From contig JAGLON010000008.1 in assembly GCA_023138975.1 (NCBI GenBank), forward strand, positions 124,001 through 188,000: a stretch of DNA of 64,000 bases, read 5' to 3'. The notes under the pieces were generated by a model. That model had not been told where the DNA came from. It was given only the letters and a program-made list of their open reading frames with translations, and searched no databases. This document shows, piece by piece, positions 26,727 through 35,870 of the stretch; within the stretch, counting starts at the first letter, position 1; each line of letters opens with the position of its first letter. A program made the translations under genes and the position numbers. Source of the DNA: Candidatus Zixiibacteriota bacterium. Its GTDB lineage: Bacteria > Zixibacteria > MSB-5A5 > GN15 > JAAZOE01.

Positions 26727-28508
26727 TTACAGTTTCACCAACTCCACTCTCCGATTGTTGGCTTTGCCTTCGGCAGTGTCATTAGTATCAATCGGTTTCG
26801 ACTCGCCCCAGCCTCTGGCTTCCAGACGGTCAGCAGCAACACCGTAGTTCTGGATCATATAATCTACTACGGCTTTTGAGCGGTTGTGTGACAGTTCGGA
26901 ATTGTGCGCTTCGGTGCCGTCGCTATCAGTATGACCTTCGATCGACAGCCGTAAAGAGGGATCATCCTCGAGCAACCGGCCGATATTCTTGAGAGTTTTG
27001 AATGATTCACCCTTGATAACATATGAATCAGGAGCAAACAGGATTCCATGGGTGACAATCTTTCCGGTCTCATCCAATTGATCTCTCATACTCTTGCCGC
27101 CCTCAGCGAACCGAAAACTCTTGATCATACAATGATTGCCCGCATTCTGATAGGGGTACATACGCACCTGAAAACCGACGGGATTAAAACCTTCGATTTT
27201 AGGGACATTAGCCACCCGAATCTGATCAATATAGCACTTGATTGACCGCTTAGTAGCCATAATACGCATAGTATGGGTTCCCTTGGACAATCGCTTATCC
27301 AGTCCTTTACTGGCCAGGTTTTTATTCTGGAGCTGAAGACTTGAAGAGTTGCCGGACTGAAACTCGAACTGGCCAATCTTGCCGCCCGAAGCATCGAGCC
27401 ATTGGATATAGTAGTATGGAATCGTAAATTTAGGACCGGCACTGTAAAACTCCATTTCGACCGTATACATCTCAGGTAACGGACCAGTCGGTGTTTTAGG
27501 AAGGATGTAACCATCATCGGTGCACAGAATCCAATACTCGCCATTCATTCTCGCGATTTCGAACACTCCCTTTTTAAGATTCCAGCGAAACGGAAACTCG
27601 CCCTCCTCTTCGTCCGAGAGATCATCGTAGAAGATTACTTTATTGCCGGGAACGAAATCGTATTTAGTGTACAATGTCATATCTTCAGCAGCCGGTTTGG
27701 CCGGCATAGGTGATGGTGTGGTCGTCTGAGAGGTTGTCTGCCCCTGTCCCCCTGTGCTTGCTTGTCCCTGGGCATAATCGGTGCTGTACTGGCCGCGCCC
27801 CTGATAGCGATAATATTCCTTGGGTACTTCCTTAGCAATTTTTTCCACTGTTTTGGCCAACATAGCACGAATTGCCTTTTCCATCGGTTCGTTGGAGTAA
27901 ACTCCCAGCGCGCCAGCCATGGCCATATCTTTGGACCAACCGCCGCCCCCCATACTGGCTTTCCACTTGGATGATTTGGCTTCAATACTGGTGGCCTTCA
28001 ATATCCGCCGGGTTCGGATATCTATCAGCTTGATATCTATAATAATCTTGGCTGATTTTGAACTAAGCCCCACTTTTCCGAAAGCCTTTTTCTTAAAACC
28101 GCCTAAACCGCCGCCTTTTCCTCCGGCATCCGGTTCAAAAGCGGTTATCGCACCGGTGATCAACAAGTCGGCCGATTCCATCAGCCCTTTTTGAGGCCCA
28201 CGCCCCTCTTCGGCATATCCCGATTGAGCGAAGTCTATTTCTTCGGCCAACTCGGCAACCTCTTCCTGACTGGCCAGAACGATGAATTTATCGCTGTTGG
28301 TCAGGGTCGTCGATAGCATTTCCCCAATAGACGCCGCCATGTCATAGGTGCACTTGTCCGCTTTCGCCTTGATATTACCCACTGCAATACGGGCCTTATT
28401 GCCCTGGTAGGTCAGGTTCTCTTTGACGTCACCCGCAAGTGTCACGCCACAAAACAGAGTCACAAACATCACCAAAGCAATAATCTGATAACTAATTGAT
28501 TTTTTCAT
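26727..28508 (-). CDS. CsgG-like outer-membrane protein with C-terminal OmpA domain
   Basis: 593 residues from the ATG at 28508 (GGAGG 9 nt upstream); upstream in-frame codons lack an RBS. A signal peptide (about 1-24) has no lipobox cysteine. Residues about 25-220 match the CsgG/curli-assembly fold (RIAVGNIKAKADKCTYDMAA, LLITGAITAF, ITDIKL-type strands). A Gln/Thr/Pro-rich linker leads to a beta-sandwich region. The last ~115 residues are an OmpA peptidoglycan-binding domain (SIEGHTDSDGTEAHNSELS, SKAVVDYM, RRVELVKL). It probably bridges outer membrane and peptidoglycan. No csgABEF partners are nearby. Confidence 0.8.
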   Translation of the reverse strand: MKKSISYQIIALVMFVTLFCGVTLAGDVKENLTYQGNKARIAVGNIKAKADKCTYDMAASIGEMLSTTLTNSDKFIVLASQEEVAELAEEIDFAQSGYAEEGRGPQKGLMESADLLITGAITAFEPDAGGKGGGLGGFKKKAFGKVGLSSKSAKIIIDIKLIDIRTRRILKATSIEAKSSKWKASMGGGGWSKDMAMAGALGVYSNEPMEKAIRAMLAKTVEKIAKEVPKEYYRYQGRGQYSTDYAQGQASTGGQGQTTSQTTTPSPMPAKPAAEDMTLYTKYDFVPGNKVIFYDDLSDEEEGEFPFRWNLKKGVFEIARMNGEYWILCTDDGYILPKTPTGPLPEMYTVEMEFYSAGPKFTIPYYYIQWLDASGGKIGQFEFQSGNSSSLQLQNKNLASKGLDKRLSKGTHTMRIMATKRSIKCYIDQIRVANVPKIEGFNPVGFQVRMYPYQNAGNHCMIKSFRFAEGGKSMRDQLDETGKIVTHGILFAPDSYVIKGESFKTLKNIGRLLEDDPSLRLSIEGHTDSDGTEAHNSELSHNRSKAVVDYMIQNYGVAADRLEARGWGESKPIDTNDTAEGKANNRRVELVKL

Positions 28509-28740
28509 ATTCCATATCCTCCGCAAAAATACCCAAAATATCAGCACCACCAGTTTGGTGTACGTCTTCAAGTAATCAGGACAGGTGGCAATGAAAGTTA
28601 AGATATAGTTTATTCTACGGCAATTGATTTTTATCGTCTTTTTGAGATAACAACTTAAATACCAAAACTTATTACAGACTAAATAGACTTGCAATCCATC
28701 TCAATTACATTGAAATAAGACTATAATAAATTTAAAGAAA

Positions 28741-28767
28741 AGAGCCCCTTAGAATTTAAGAGGCTCT
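28741..28767 (-). terminator. Terminator of the porin-cytochrome operon
   Basis: AGAGCC..CTTA and TAAG..GGCTCT form a hairpin followed on the minus strand by TTTCTTTAAA, 27 nt beyond the stop of the 16-haem cytochrome gene. Confidence 0.8.
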
Positions 28768-28793
28768 AAAATGATCAACGCCAATAGCTAATA

Positions 28794-30968
28794 TCAGTTT
28801 TTATGGCTGGTAAGGAAATTAGTTTCCTCTACCGGCATTGGTCCATGTGCATCTTTCGCATGCCGTGCCGCCCATTCCTTGGTTTCGGCTGGATCTGTAT
28901 GACACTGCAAACAAGTAAATTCCAGAGTTAAATAGCCATTCGCAAATTTACCGTCCGGAGTAAACATCTGGGCTGTGGAATCGGTATTGATTCCCCATAG
29001 ATGCGAGTGAATGTCACCTTCATAAGGACCGACAGCCAAAGCTGACTTGGCAGCCTTCGGCATATGGCAATCTATGCAGGTTAAACCTTCACTGACATGA
29101 TCATCAATTGTGGTATTTGCGAAAGTGGCCGTTTCGTTAAAGTGGCAAGTTTCGCACTTAGTCTTGATTGCCGAAGCACGATCAGGATTATCGGGATGCA
29201 ATCCGATATGCGGCTCATGGCAATCGATACATGACAGCGCATTGTGTTTTGAAGCAAACATCTCATTCCACTGTTCGTGATGCTTGATGAATCCACCGCT
29301 TGCGGGAATAGCCGCAACATTGCCACGGATATGGCACTTGCCGCATTGCTCGGAAGTTCGATCGACAATCATCTTAACGTTATAAGCATCGGCAATATGG
29401 CTCTCACCCGGGCCATGGCACTCTTCACACTGAATTCCATTGAATTCCCAGGTTCCGACAAGTCCTTCTTTGCCTTCCTGATTGCCAATCGGCTTATAGT
29501 CAGTCATATGACAGGGACCGCAAGCATACGGTTTAGTTTCGCCATCATGATATGCTACCCAGGATTGATCAGCAAGGTTGTATTGAACGTCAGAACCGGT
29601 TATAATGTATCCATCGTTATCAATAAACCGAGCTTTCCACCAGAATCCTCCAATAACTTTATTCACATCAGCCCAGGCAACACCTGCTGGCGGATTGGGA
29701 ACGCTGGTGTACGGATAATACCCTGTATCCGGGGCAATATCTGCGGCTTCATTCACTTTATAGGGATGGCCTGTCTTTATGAACGAATCATACTTAGTTT
29801 GATGACAGGCTGCACAGGCTTCACTACCGACATAATCTGATACATTTGAGGCCGAGGCGTGCACCGAGTTGGCATAAGTTGCAGCCCAATCCTTATCTTT
29901 ACTGCTGTGGCACTGCAAACAAGTAAACTCAAGAGTAAGATATCCATTAGCGGTAGAGCCATCTTCACTAAACATTTCCGCATCGGCGTCAGTATTGATT
30001 CTAAACAGATGGGAATGGATATCGCCTTCATAAGGGCCAGCAGCTTTGGCTGATTTAGCCGCCTTGGCCATATGACAGTCAACACAATCCGGACCTGCTG
30101 AGCTTCCGGAGTGGTTTATTGAACTGGCCAGGAAGCTTTTAGTCTCATCAAGGTGACAACTTTGACATTTGATTTTTATCGCCATATCGCGATCAGGATT
30201 ATTAGGGTGCAGACCAATGTGCGGATCGTGGCAATCGACACAATCAAGAGCCTGATGCTTGGTCGTAAACATTTCATTCCACTGCTCATGGTGCTTGATA
30301 AAACCGCCGCTGGCAGGAATCTGATTCACATCGCCCCGGATGTGGCACCCTCCGCACTGTTCTGAGGATCTATCAATTTTTAAACCAATATCGTATGGCG
30401 CCGCAGCGTGCAATTCACCCGGTCCATGACATTCTTCGCACTGAACGCCATCGAAGGCCCAAGTACCTACCAAGCCAGGCAAACCCTCCTGGTTTCCAAC
30501 AGCTTCATAATCGGTCATATGACAAGGGCCGCAAGCGTATGGTTTTACTTCACCATCGTGATAGGCCGCCCAGGAACCATCAATTAGATTATACTGGACA
30601 TCTGTACCGGTGACGATATAACCGTCATTGGCAATAAATCTTGCCTTCCACCAAAAACCTCCGATTACTTTCGTCACGTCTGCCCATGCTACTCCCGACG
30701 GAGGATTGGGGACGCTCGTGAAGGGGTAATACCCGGTATCAGGGGCGACATCGGCGGCATTGTTTAGCTTATAAGGATGCCCGGTTTTCATAAAATCATC
30801 ATATTTTGTTTGATGACAGATACCACATTCTTCACTGCCAATGTACGCAGCATTTCCAGGACTTATTTCCTTAATAATCTCGTTATTCGTGACTGTCTCA
30901 CGAGTACAGCCCCCAATAACCAGTAGTAAGGCAATAGCCAGTGTTAGCACAAGTCTCAATTGTTGCAT
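28794..30968 (-). CDS. 16-haem outer-surface lipoprotein cytochrome c, internal tandem duplication
   Basis: 724 residues from the ATG at 30968 (GAGG 5 nt upstream). The N terminus is a lipoprotein signal (LLLVIGGC). Two ~340-residue repeats follow, each with eight CxxCH sites in the same order. Repeat 1: CGICH, CGPCH, CEECH, CGGCH, CVDCH, CQSCH, CVDCH, CLQCH. Repeat 2: CAACH, CGPCH, CEECH, CGKCH, CIDCH, CETCH, CIDCH, CLQCH. The repeats are highly similar (for example GGFWWKARFI in both), so the duplication is fairly recent. As last gene after the barrel and periplasmic cytochrome it is the probable extracellular electron-transfer terminus. Confidence 0.9.
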   Translation of the reverse strand: MQQLRLVLTLAIALLLVIGGCTRETVTNNEIIKEISPGNAAYIGSEECGICHQTKYDDFMKTGHPYKLNNAADVAPDTGYYPFTSVPNPPSGVAWADVTKVIGGFWWKARFIANDGYIVTGTDVQYNLIDGSWAAYHDGEVKPYACGPCHMTDYEAVGNQEGLPGLVGTWAFDGVQCEECHGPGELHAAAPYDIGLKIDRSSEQCGGCHIRGDVNQIPASGGFIKHHEQWNEMFTTKHQALDCVDCHDPHIGLHPNNPDRDMAIKIKCQSCHLDETKSFLASSINHSGSSAGPDCVDCHMAKAAKSAKAAGPYEGDIHSHLFRINTDADAEMFSEDGSTANGYLTLEFTCLQCHSSKDKDWAATYANSVHASASNVSDYVGSEACAACHQTKYDSFIKTGHPYKVNEAADIAPDTGYYPYTSVPNPPAGVAWADVNKVIGGFWWKARFIDNDGYIITGSDVQYNLADQSWVAYHDGETKPYACGPCHMTDYKPIGNQEGKEGLVGTWEFNGIQCEECHGPGESHIADAYNVKMIVDRTSEQCGKCHIRGNVAAIPASGGFIKHHEQWNEMFASKHNALSCIDCHEPHIGLHPDNPDRASAIKTKCETCHFNETATFANTTIDDHVSEGLTCIDCHMPKAAKSALAVGPYEGDIHSHLWGINTDSTAQMFTPDGKFANGYLTLEFTCLQCHTDPAETKEWAARHAKDAHGPMPVEETNFLTSHKN

Positions 30969-30987
30969 AACAACCTCACTTCTTCTG

Positions 30988-32598
30988 CTATATTTCAAAA
31001 TTCTTTATTACATAGAAATGGACAATATTTGTGGTGTAGTATTCTTTGAACACCAGAAAATTGTCAAAATTATATGCCTCATATTGCGCTCCGATTGTAT
31101 ATGTATCTTTCAGAACGTATTCGGCATTTATACTGATACTGGTTTTTTCTACATCACGGTTTCGCCTGCTCCGATAATACTTACCGGATGCGAAGACCGA
31201 CAGATTCTTATAGCTGTTGGGATAGATTGAAGCCCGGAACAGATGATCAGAGAACTCATAAGACAAATCAGCGCTGTTATTCTCAAATTGACCACGATAA
31301 TATGTGTGGCTGACGATGATTTTTCCGTAATCAGGTGCTGACAGCTTCAACGACGCGGTCAGTGTATTATAATCTACTTTGCTGCCAACTTCAGTGTCTG
31401 TCAGCGTATCCCTAATCTGTGTATCCGGATCATGAGAAGCAAATTGTCCGTTCCATTGAACCCGAAGACTAACACGACTTGATGGTGTATATATCGCTGT
31501 TATTTTATGTCGGGCAATAGATTCTTCCCCAATTAACGTTGTACCATTGACGACATTGTTTTCCCTGGTCGATGTAAATACTCGCACGAGTAATTGTTTT
31601 TTTATTTTTAGCCAGCCGTTGAGTAGCAAACCATTGGATTCTGTTCGATCGGTCAAGTCATCAGCAACACGGTTCTCATAGCCAATTCGTAATCCAAATT
31701 TCCCGGCCCATGATTTACCAATAGAGATTGTGTTAATAACGTTATCCGTTTCTCTCAGAGTAGCGGAATGATTTGTGCGGGCATACGAAATGCGGTAGTT
31801 GATAATATACCGCTGAGGGATATACAACTTGGCCGCTCCCCATCCAAGATTCGTTTTTAACTCTGTGGAGTTGCTCTCTATTTTGTCAAGGCGATAATGG
31901 TATCCGCCGGAGACCAGAATCCAGTCGTATTTTGGAATTAACGTTGATCCACTCAGGCGGAAAGCATCTGCCGTGCGACCAGTATTATACAGTTCAGATT
32001 CCACATTATTTGAAAAATCAAGATGACGATATTCCCAGAACAGGCTATTCTTTTTATAGAGCATATTGGCGCCGAAATTGAAAGTGGTATGGGAGTAATC
32101 GACGTTGACCGTGTCATATGTTTCAGCAATCAGATCATTAGAGACGCCCTTCTTGGCAGTCACACCAAATCCGGCAAACAATTGTGCGTATGAAAATGGT
32201 TTGAAAGTACCATTAAATGATGTTGTGCGTCGGCGGGTAAAGTTGCCGCCATTAAATTCATAATTGCGGCGATACTGATTATTGTGAGCAGAAATACTGA
32301 ACAATCCCGGTTTTGAAATTGAGGCTGTCAAATTGCGGTTATTGAGCGTTATGTTTTGCATATCCGCATTGATACTTAGACCGCCATCAAAGAGATAGAC
32401 CATATCCAGAAGTGAAAATACTGCGCCTTCGTAGGTATTAAATGTTTCCTGATTGACCTCCAGATTACCTACTTCGTCAGTATACAGGTACCCCAGTTTC
32501 AGTTTTCCGCCACCAGTATCCGCGTTTATCGATGCTATTAGAAGAAGAACAATAATCGCATTTATCACTAGTACGCTTTTACCAATATTTTTCATCAT
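30988..32598 (-). CDS. MtrB/PioB-like outer-membrane beta-barrel of a porin-cytochrome conduit
   Basis: 536 residues. Two adjacent ATG codons (32598, 32595) share the upstream AGGT; the signal peptide covers about 1-26. The body is alternating amphipathic strands rich in Tyr, Asn, Ser and Arg (SARTNHSATLRETDNVIN, KIIVSHTYYRGQFENNS) and the chain ends in an aromatic/hydrophobic residue-rich strand (HFYVIKNFEI), as in outer-membrane barrels. Identity rests on barrel character and on its place between two multihaem cytochrome genes; sequence similarity to MtrB itself is not evident by eye. Gaps to its neighbours are 8 and 19 nt. Confidence 0.75.
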   Translation of the reverse strand: MMKNIGKSVLVINAIIVLLLIASINADTGGGKLKLGYLYTDEVGNLEVNQETFNTYEGAVFSLLDMVYLFDGGLSINADMQNITLNNRNLTASISKPGLFSISAHNNQYRRNYEFNGGNFTRRRTTSFNGTFKPFSYAQLFAGFGVTAKKGVSNDLIAETYDTVNVDYSHTTFNFGANMLYKKNSLFWEYRHLDFSNNVESELYNTGRTADAFRLSGSTLIPKYDWILVSGGYHYRLDKIESNSTELKTNLGWGAAKLYIPQRYIINYRISYARTNHSATLRETDNVINTISIGKSWAGKFGLRIGYENRVADDLTDRTESNGLLLNGWLKIKKQLLVRVFTSTRENNVVNGTTLIGEESIARHKITAIYTPSSRVSLRVQWNGQFASHDPDTQIRDTLTDTEVGSKVDYNTLTASLKLSAPDYGKIIVSHTYYRGQFENNSADLSYEFSDHLFRASIYPNSYKNLSVFASGKYYRSRRNRDVEKTSISINAEYVLKDTYTIGAQYEAYNFDNFLVFKEYYTTNIVHFYVIKNFEI

Positions 32599-32606
32599 CC
32601 GCCTAC

Positions 32607-33554
32607 CTAATCTGAAAGGTCGTGACATTGGTTACAGTCTTGAGGACTACCCAGCCGGCTCTGTAAAAAAGGATCAAGCAGCTTATGGCTGGTAAACGAC
32701 CCATGTACAGCACTGTGACAAGCAACACAATTTTCAATGTCCCTTATAGGTCCATGAAGCGCCGGAAGATTCAAATGCCCGGGCGGTGTCATATGGCACG
32801 ACGAACACAATTCCTCTCCACTTTGCTTTAACAGCTTGTCATTTTCGCTGCCATGAGGATCATGGCATGAGAGACATCCGTTTCCTTCTACGGCATAAGC
32901 ATTGGCAGCCTCATGTTCGAAGGGAAATGGCCCGGCCTGCTGAGGATGACAATCCTGACATACTCGCTCAAATTCAAAGCCCGTTGACATGTCTTTTCGT
33001 TTGGTCATGCTATGACAGCTTAAACAGGTTATTGTTTGTTGGTTGACCGGATGCATAGATCTGCGGGAGAATGGATTTTTCATCTCTTCGTGACATTTAA
33101 GACAGAATTCCGCTTTTTTACTTAATAGCAGCCCACTATGCCCGCCATGAACTTTATGACAATTGGAGCAATTGAGTTCCAATTCGCTATGCACATCAAA
33201 ACCATAATTATCCATACCAACGTGAGGTTTATGACAATTAGAACACGCCTGCCTTGCTTCAAACCCCTCAAGGCGAGCAGGATTTGATATATTTCCGACT
33301 TCAGGATCTTCGACATGAATCTCTGCACCTGAATGGCAATTTATACAGGCTATTTCCGTAGAAGTATTCTTTTGTAATGAAGACAGTTGATGGGGGGTGT
33401 TTTTCAGAGATTCCTGCATGGTATCATGGCAATCAAGGCAAGTCTCATCCGATATTAAATCATTTCCCTGGGCTAATCCCGAAATGAGTAATAATAAAAC
33501 AATGCCTACCCAAACAGGAATGCCTGCAGGGCCTCGACTATGGTCTATTTTCAT
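32607..33554 (-). CDS. MtrA/DmsE-like periplasmic 11-haem cytochrome c
   Basis: 315 residues from the ATG at 33554 (GGGGAA upstream; the longer TTG start at 33578 is less likely). A hydrophobic signal (about 10-32) lacks a lipobox Cys. Eleven CxxCH motifs are spread evenly: CLDCH, CINCH, CSNCH, CSNCH, CLKCH, CLSCH, CQDCH, CLSCH, CSSCH, CVACH, CNQCH. The motif pattern with KPH/KVHGGH/DPHG after the haems is that of MtrA/DmsE decahaem wires, which thread the outer-membrane barrel. It is the first gene of the conduit operon. Confidence 0.88.
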   Translation of the reverse strand: MKIDHSRGPAGIPVWVGIVLLLLISGLAQGNDLISDETCLDCHDTMQESLKNTPHQLSSLQKNTSTEIACINCHSGAEIHVEDPEVGNISNPARLEGFEARQACSNCHKPHVGMDNYGFDVHSELELNCSNCHKVHGGHSGLLLSKKAEFCLKCHEEMKNPFSRRSMHPVNQQTITCLSCHSMTKRKDMSTGFEFERVCQDCHPQQAGPFPFEHEAANAYAVEGNGCLSCHDPHGSENDKLLKQSGEELCSSCHMTPPGHLNLPALHGPIRDIENCVACHSAVHGSFTSHKLLDPFLQSRLGSPQDCNQCHDLSD

Positions 33555-33632
33555 TTTGGATTCCCCTAAAATCTTCAAATAGCACCACCTTTTCCATAAA
33601 TCTCATAATATGCATAAATCACGAGACGTTCT

Positions 33633-33661
33633 ATTTTAACACAAAACTCTAGTATGTGCAA
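33633..33661 (-). promoter_or_regulatory. Sigma-70-type promoter of the porin-cytochrome operon
   Basis: Minus strand TTGCAC (33661-33656), 17-base spacer, TAAAAT (33638-33633); transcription would start about 70 nt upstream of the MtrA-like gene. Confidence 0.6.
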
Positions 33662-33689
33662 GAAAAAAAACGAATATTTTGTATATATA

Positions 33690-33704
33690 GTTGGCGTAAC
33701 CAAC
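33690..33704. promoter_or_regulatory. Possible operator palindrome upstream of the conduit promoter
   Basis: GTTGG-CGTAA-CCAAC, a 5-bp-arm palindrome 29 bp upstream of the -35 box. It could be an activator site; no regulator is assigned. The rest of 33705-33860 holds nothing recognisable. Confidence 0.3.
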
Positions 33705-33861
33705 CTACTATTAACTAATTAGCCTTGTTGTCCTGTAAATATAAGGATAGCACAAAGATACTCTACAATAGATAGGTATTGTATATCCATGATTGATTAA
33801 ATTGTTTCTTTATTGATAAGTAGATTGCCTTTGTCAAGCACAGTGCCAAACTGACATAAAG

Positions 33862-33897
33862 AGACCCGGCAAGGAGAGCACGATCCTCACCGGGTCT
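33862..33897 (-). terminator. Terminator of a vanished secreted-protein gene
   Basis: AGACCCGG pairs with CCGGGTCT, with an inner GGAG/CTCC extension; the minus-strand tail is CTTTATG. It sits 56 nt past the stop of the sorting-domain remnant at 33954 and makes sense as that gene's old terminator. Confidence 0.6.
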
Positions 33898-33953
33898 TTG
33901 TGCTCAATCAACCCATGGGTCAACTGAGATTCATCCCCCTCATCATGGTGCTT

Positions 33954-34130
33954 TTATTTCAATAGCGTCATCTTCTTGGTATCAGTGTATCCCCCGACTG
34001 TAATCCGGTAGAAGTAAATACCTGAAGAAACCATATTACCTGATTCATCCCGGCCATTACAGGTAACTGAATGCTGGCCAGCTTCTTGGTACTCCGATAA
34101 CAGTAACTTTATTTGTTGCGGTGGGTCTTG
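33954..34130 (-). pseudogene. 3' remnant of a secreted protein with FlgD/T9SS-type C-terminal domain
   Basis: Read on the minus strand, about 58 codons are open to a TAA at 33954. The tail includes AGQHSVTCNGRDESGNMVSS then GIYFYRITVGGY and ends KKMTLLK. That is the standard FlgD-Ig/Por-secretion C-terminal domain of FCB-group exported proteins. Upstream the frame dissolves into the repeats at 34.2 kb and no start, signal peptide or body is present. The matching terminator survives downstream. Probably a gene truncated when the island was inserted or rearranged. Confidence 0.7.
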
Positions 34131-34200
34131 ATTTCGCGAAGCGGAATTGTGACCCGCCGATAATCATTGAATAGAGCAAAGATGCTGAAAGAGACTCTTC

Positions 34201-34380
34201 GCTTCGCTCATAAGTTGTTTGCTTTGGGAGATTCAAGCTAGGGACCCTTTATCTACGATAAAGTGTTAAAACCGCGTACGTCGCTTCGCTCGTAAGAATA
34301 AAACGGGGAGATTGAGGAGTGGGACCCTTTGTTTTCAACAAAGGGTTAAGAAACAGTACGTCACGTTGTTCCTACTGTTT
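34201..34380. repeat. Two ~80-bp degenerate tandem units with hairpins
   Basis: GGGACCCTTT recurs at 34241 and 34321, exactly 80 bp apart, each time followed by a small AAAG/CTTT hairpin and a TAC-GTC segment (GCGTACGTCG, CAGTACGTCA); CTTCGCTC also recurs (34203, 34285). No coding sense is seen. The unit may extend as a third, weaker copy into the repeat at 34381. Confidence 0.5.
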
Positions 34381-34555
34381 CTAAAGCGGAGAGGCTGGGA
34401 TTCTCAGCCGGTGATTTTGGCTAAGTTCATAAATAGCAATAATTTCAGCGTATTTTACTGCTACAACTAGAGTTAAGTTAAGTCAAGTTGGATCAAGTTG
34501 CGTTAAGTTCCGTCGAGTTGGGTGAAGTAGATTGTTAGAAAATCGTTAGAAAATA
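34381..34555. repeat. Long intergenic repeat, copy A, with 10-bp-period array
   Basis: It aligns along about 165 bp with copy B at 41522. It begins CTAAAGCGGAGAGGC, like the reverse complement of a tRNA-Ser 3' end. At 34471-34530 six successive 10-mers follow a consensus close to NGTNAAGTTN. The stretch 34556-34785 has no recognisable gene. Confidence 0.65.
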
Positions 34556-34785
34556 TGATTTGTAATCATCTGAAAAGGGGGGTGAATTTTATGTTTTCGA
34601 GTTAATAGATGGTCGTTAAGTGGGCAATTTGTGAAACTGCTGCAAACTGTTGGAAAAAACGACAGGCTTTTAGGAATCTGAATTCGATCATTAAATCGGA
34701 ACTCTAACTACTCTCTTTGAAGCCCTAATCATCATCTTCCTCGGTATCTTTATCGCCTTCATCCTGATGTCTGGGTATTTAACGA

Positions 34786-35103
34786 TTATTTTTTTGATTT
34801 GCCGATTCGATCTTTGTCATCGAAAAGATACTTAACAATTACTAGTACAAAACCGGCTACCGAAGCGAATATTCCAGTAATGAAGACACTTACCACCACG
34901 GTAGGTAAATTAAGATTGCCATTCCCCAATTGCCACAATATGACATCCATGAACACTAATTGAAAGATCATAACTGCCGTTAATATTGGTCCATAAATCT
35001 TGCGGTATTTTTGCTTGTATTGTTCTTTTTCTCGCTCGAAATAAAATGGCTCAAGCTTTTCCTTAATTTCTGGACGTATAGCCTTATCGTCTATGTCTGC
35101 CAT
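34786..35103 (-). CDS. Small two-helix membrane protein
   Basis: 105 residues: a charged N-terminal 35 residues (KEKLEPFYFEREKEQYKQKY) and two hydrophobic helices (about 38-60 and 66-90), ending in a Lys-rich tail. I do not recognise the family. It lies 25 nt after the ImmA/IrrE-type peptidase gene on the same strand and presumably shares its sigma-54 promoter; it may be the membrane partner or target of that peptidase. Confidence 0.65.
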   Translation of the reverse strand: MADIDDKAIRPEIKEKLEPFYFEREKEQYKQKYRKIYGPILTAVMIFQLVFMDVILWQLGNGNLNLPTVVVSVFITGIFASVAGFVLVIVKYLFDDKDRIGKSKK

Positions 35104-35128
35104 TCCTACTTGCCAATTCTTTAAATTG

Positions 35129-35659
35129 TTAGAGCCCCAACTCTTCTAAACGGCGTTTTATCGCATTAATAGAAACTCCGAAAATACTACTCATCTTGAA
35201 GAAATCCTTATTTTGCTTCCAGTGTTGTTCGAATAATTCCTGAGGCATGATTAGTTCGTTGGCAAATGCATTTGCGAAACCCTCGGCATTATTAACATCA
35301 TCGCGTATAAGAGTAGCACGTAGGTCCATATATTCATAAGTACTATCTCTTTCATTATTAACAACTTGTCTCAAGTACAGATGTCCAAGTTCATGCCCTT
35401 TTGTAAGCCTATGTTCACTTGTGTGATCCCTATCATTTACAAATATTAATGGAGGATAACCGGATTTTTTATATATACCACCGGCAACATCATCATCTGT
35501 ATCAATTTCCACAAATCTAACATTAAAGTACGCACCAATTTCTTCAGGATCAATTGGCAAATCACTGGACTTCCAGTATGCCTGTAAAATGGCTTTAGCC
35601 GCAGCTCTGGCTTCATCCTGAGAGAATATTTTTGGCTTTTTATTATTTTTTAAACTCAC
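35129..35659 (-). CDS. ImmA/IrrE-family metallopeptidase
   Basis: 176 residues from the GTG at 35659, which has AAGGAG 8 nt upstream; a TTG at 35689 would fall at the predicted transcription start. It contains the zinc motif HELGH (about 89-93) in KGHELGHLYL, preceded by GYPPLIFVND and followed by EGFANAFANELIMP, the third-ligand region. ImmA and IrrE cleave repressors (ImmR, DdrO) in response to DNA damage. Here there is no adjacent XRE repressor; the last ~30 residues (FGVSINAIKRRLEELG) resemble the usual IrrE helical end. Confidence 0.85.
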   Translation of the reverse strand: MSLKNNKKPKIFSQDEARAAAKAILQAYWKSSDLPIDPEEIGAYFNVRFVEIDTDDDVAGGIYKKSGYPPLIFVNDRDHTSEHRLTKGHELGHLYLRQVVNNERDSTYEYMDLRATLIRDDVNNAEGFANAFANELIMPQELFEQHWKQNKDFFKMSSIFGVSINAIKRRLEELGL

Positions 35660-35698
35660 CCTTAAACTCCTTAATAAAAACTTATTCAAGAATTATGA

Positions 35699-35714
35699 AG
35701 CAATTACCTTGCCA
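35699..35714 (-). promoter_or_regulatory. Sigma-54 (-24/-12) promoter of the IrrE-membrane pair
   Basis: The minus strand reads TGGCA-AGGTAA-TTGCT; the GG and GC doublets are 10 nt apart. The start would be near 35689, giving a ~30-nt leader that includes the AAGGAG. Confidence 0.75.
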
Positions 35715-35870
35715 TGTTAAGGATATAATTAAAGTTAATTGTATTTTGTTGGCAAAACCACAAATTCGTTAGTAATCGGTTGTTTAGCAATCAATTACTG
35801 CTCAAAATCACTTTAATACTAACAAATTACCCGGTTTATTGATATCACTTGGAGGATTCTTATATGCAAA

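Noticed and set aside
34381..34420. Full tRNA-Ser gene at the head of repeat A or B
   Set aside because: Only about 15 bases resemble a tRNA 3' end (reverse complement); the remaining arms are absent in both copies.
34471..34530. CRISPR array suspected from periodic repeats
   Set aside because: The period is 10 bp with no spacers, no 25-40 bp repeats and no cas genes in the window.
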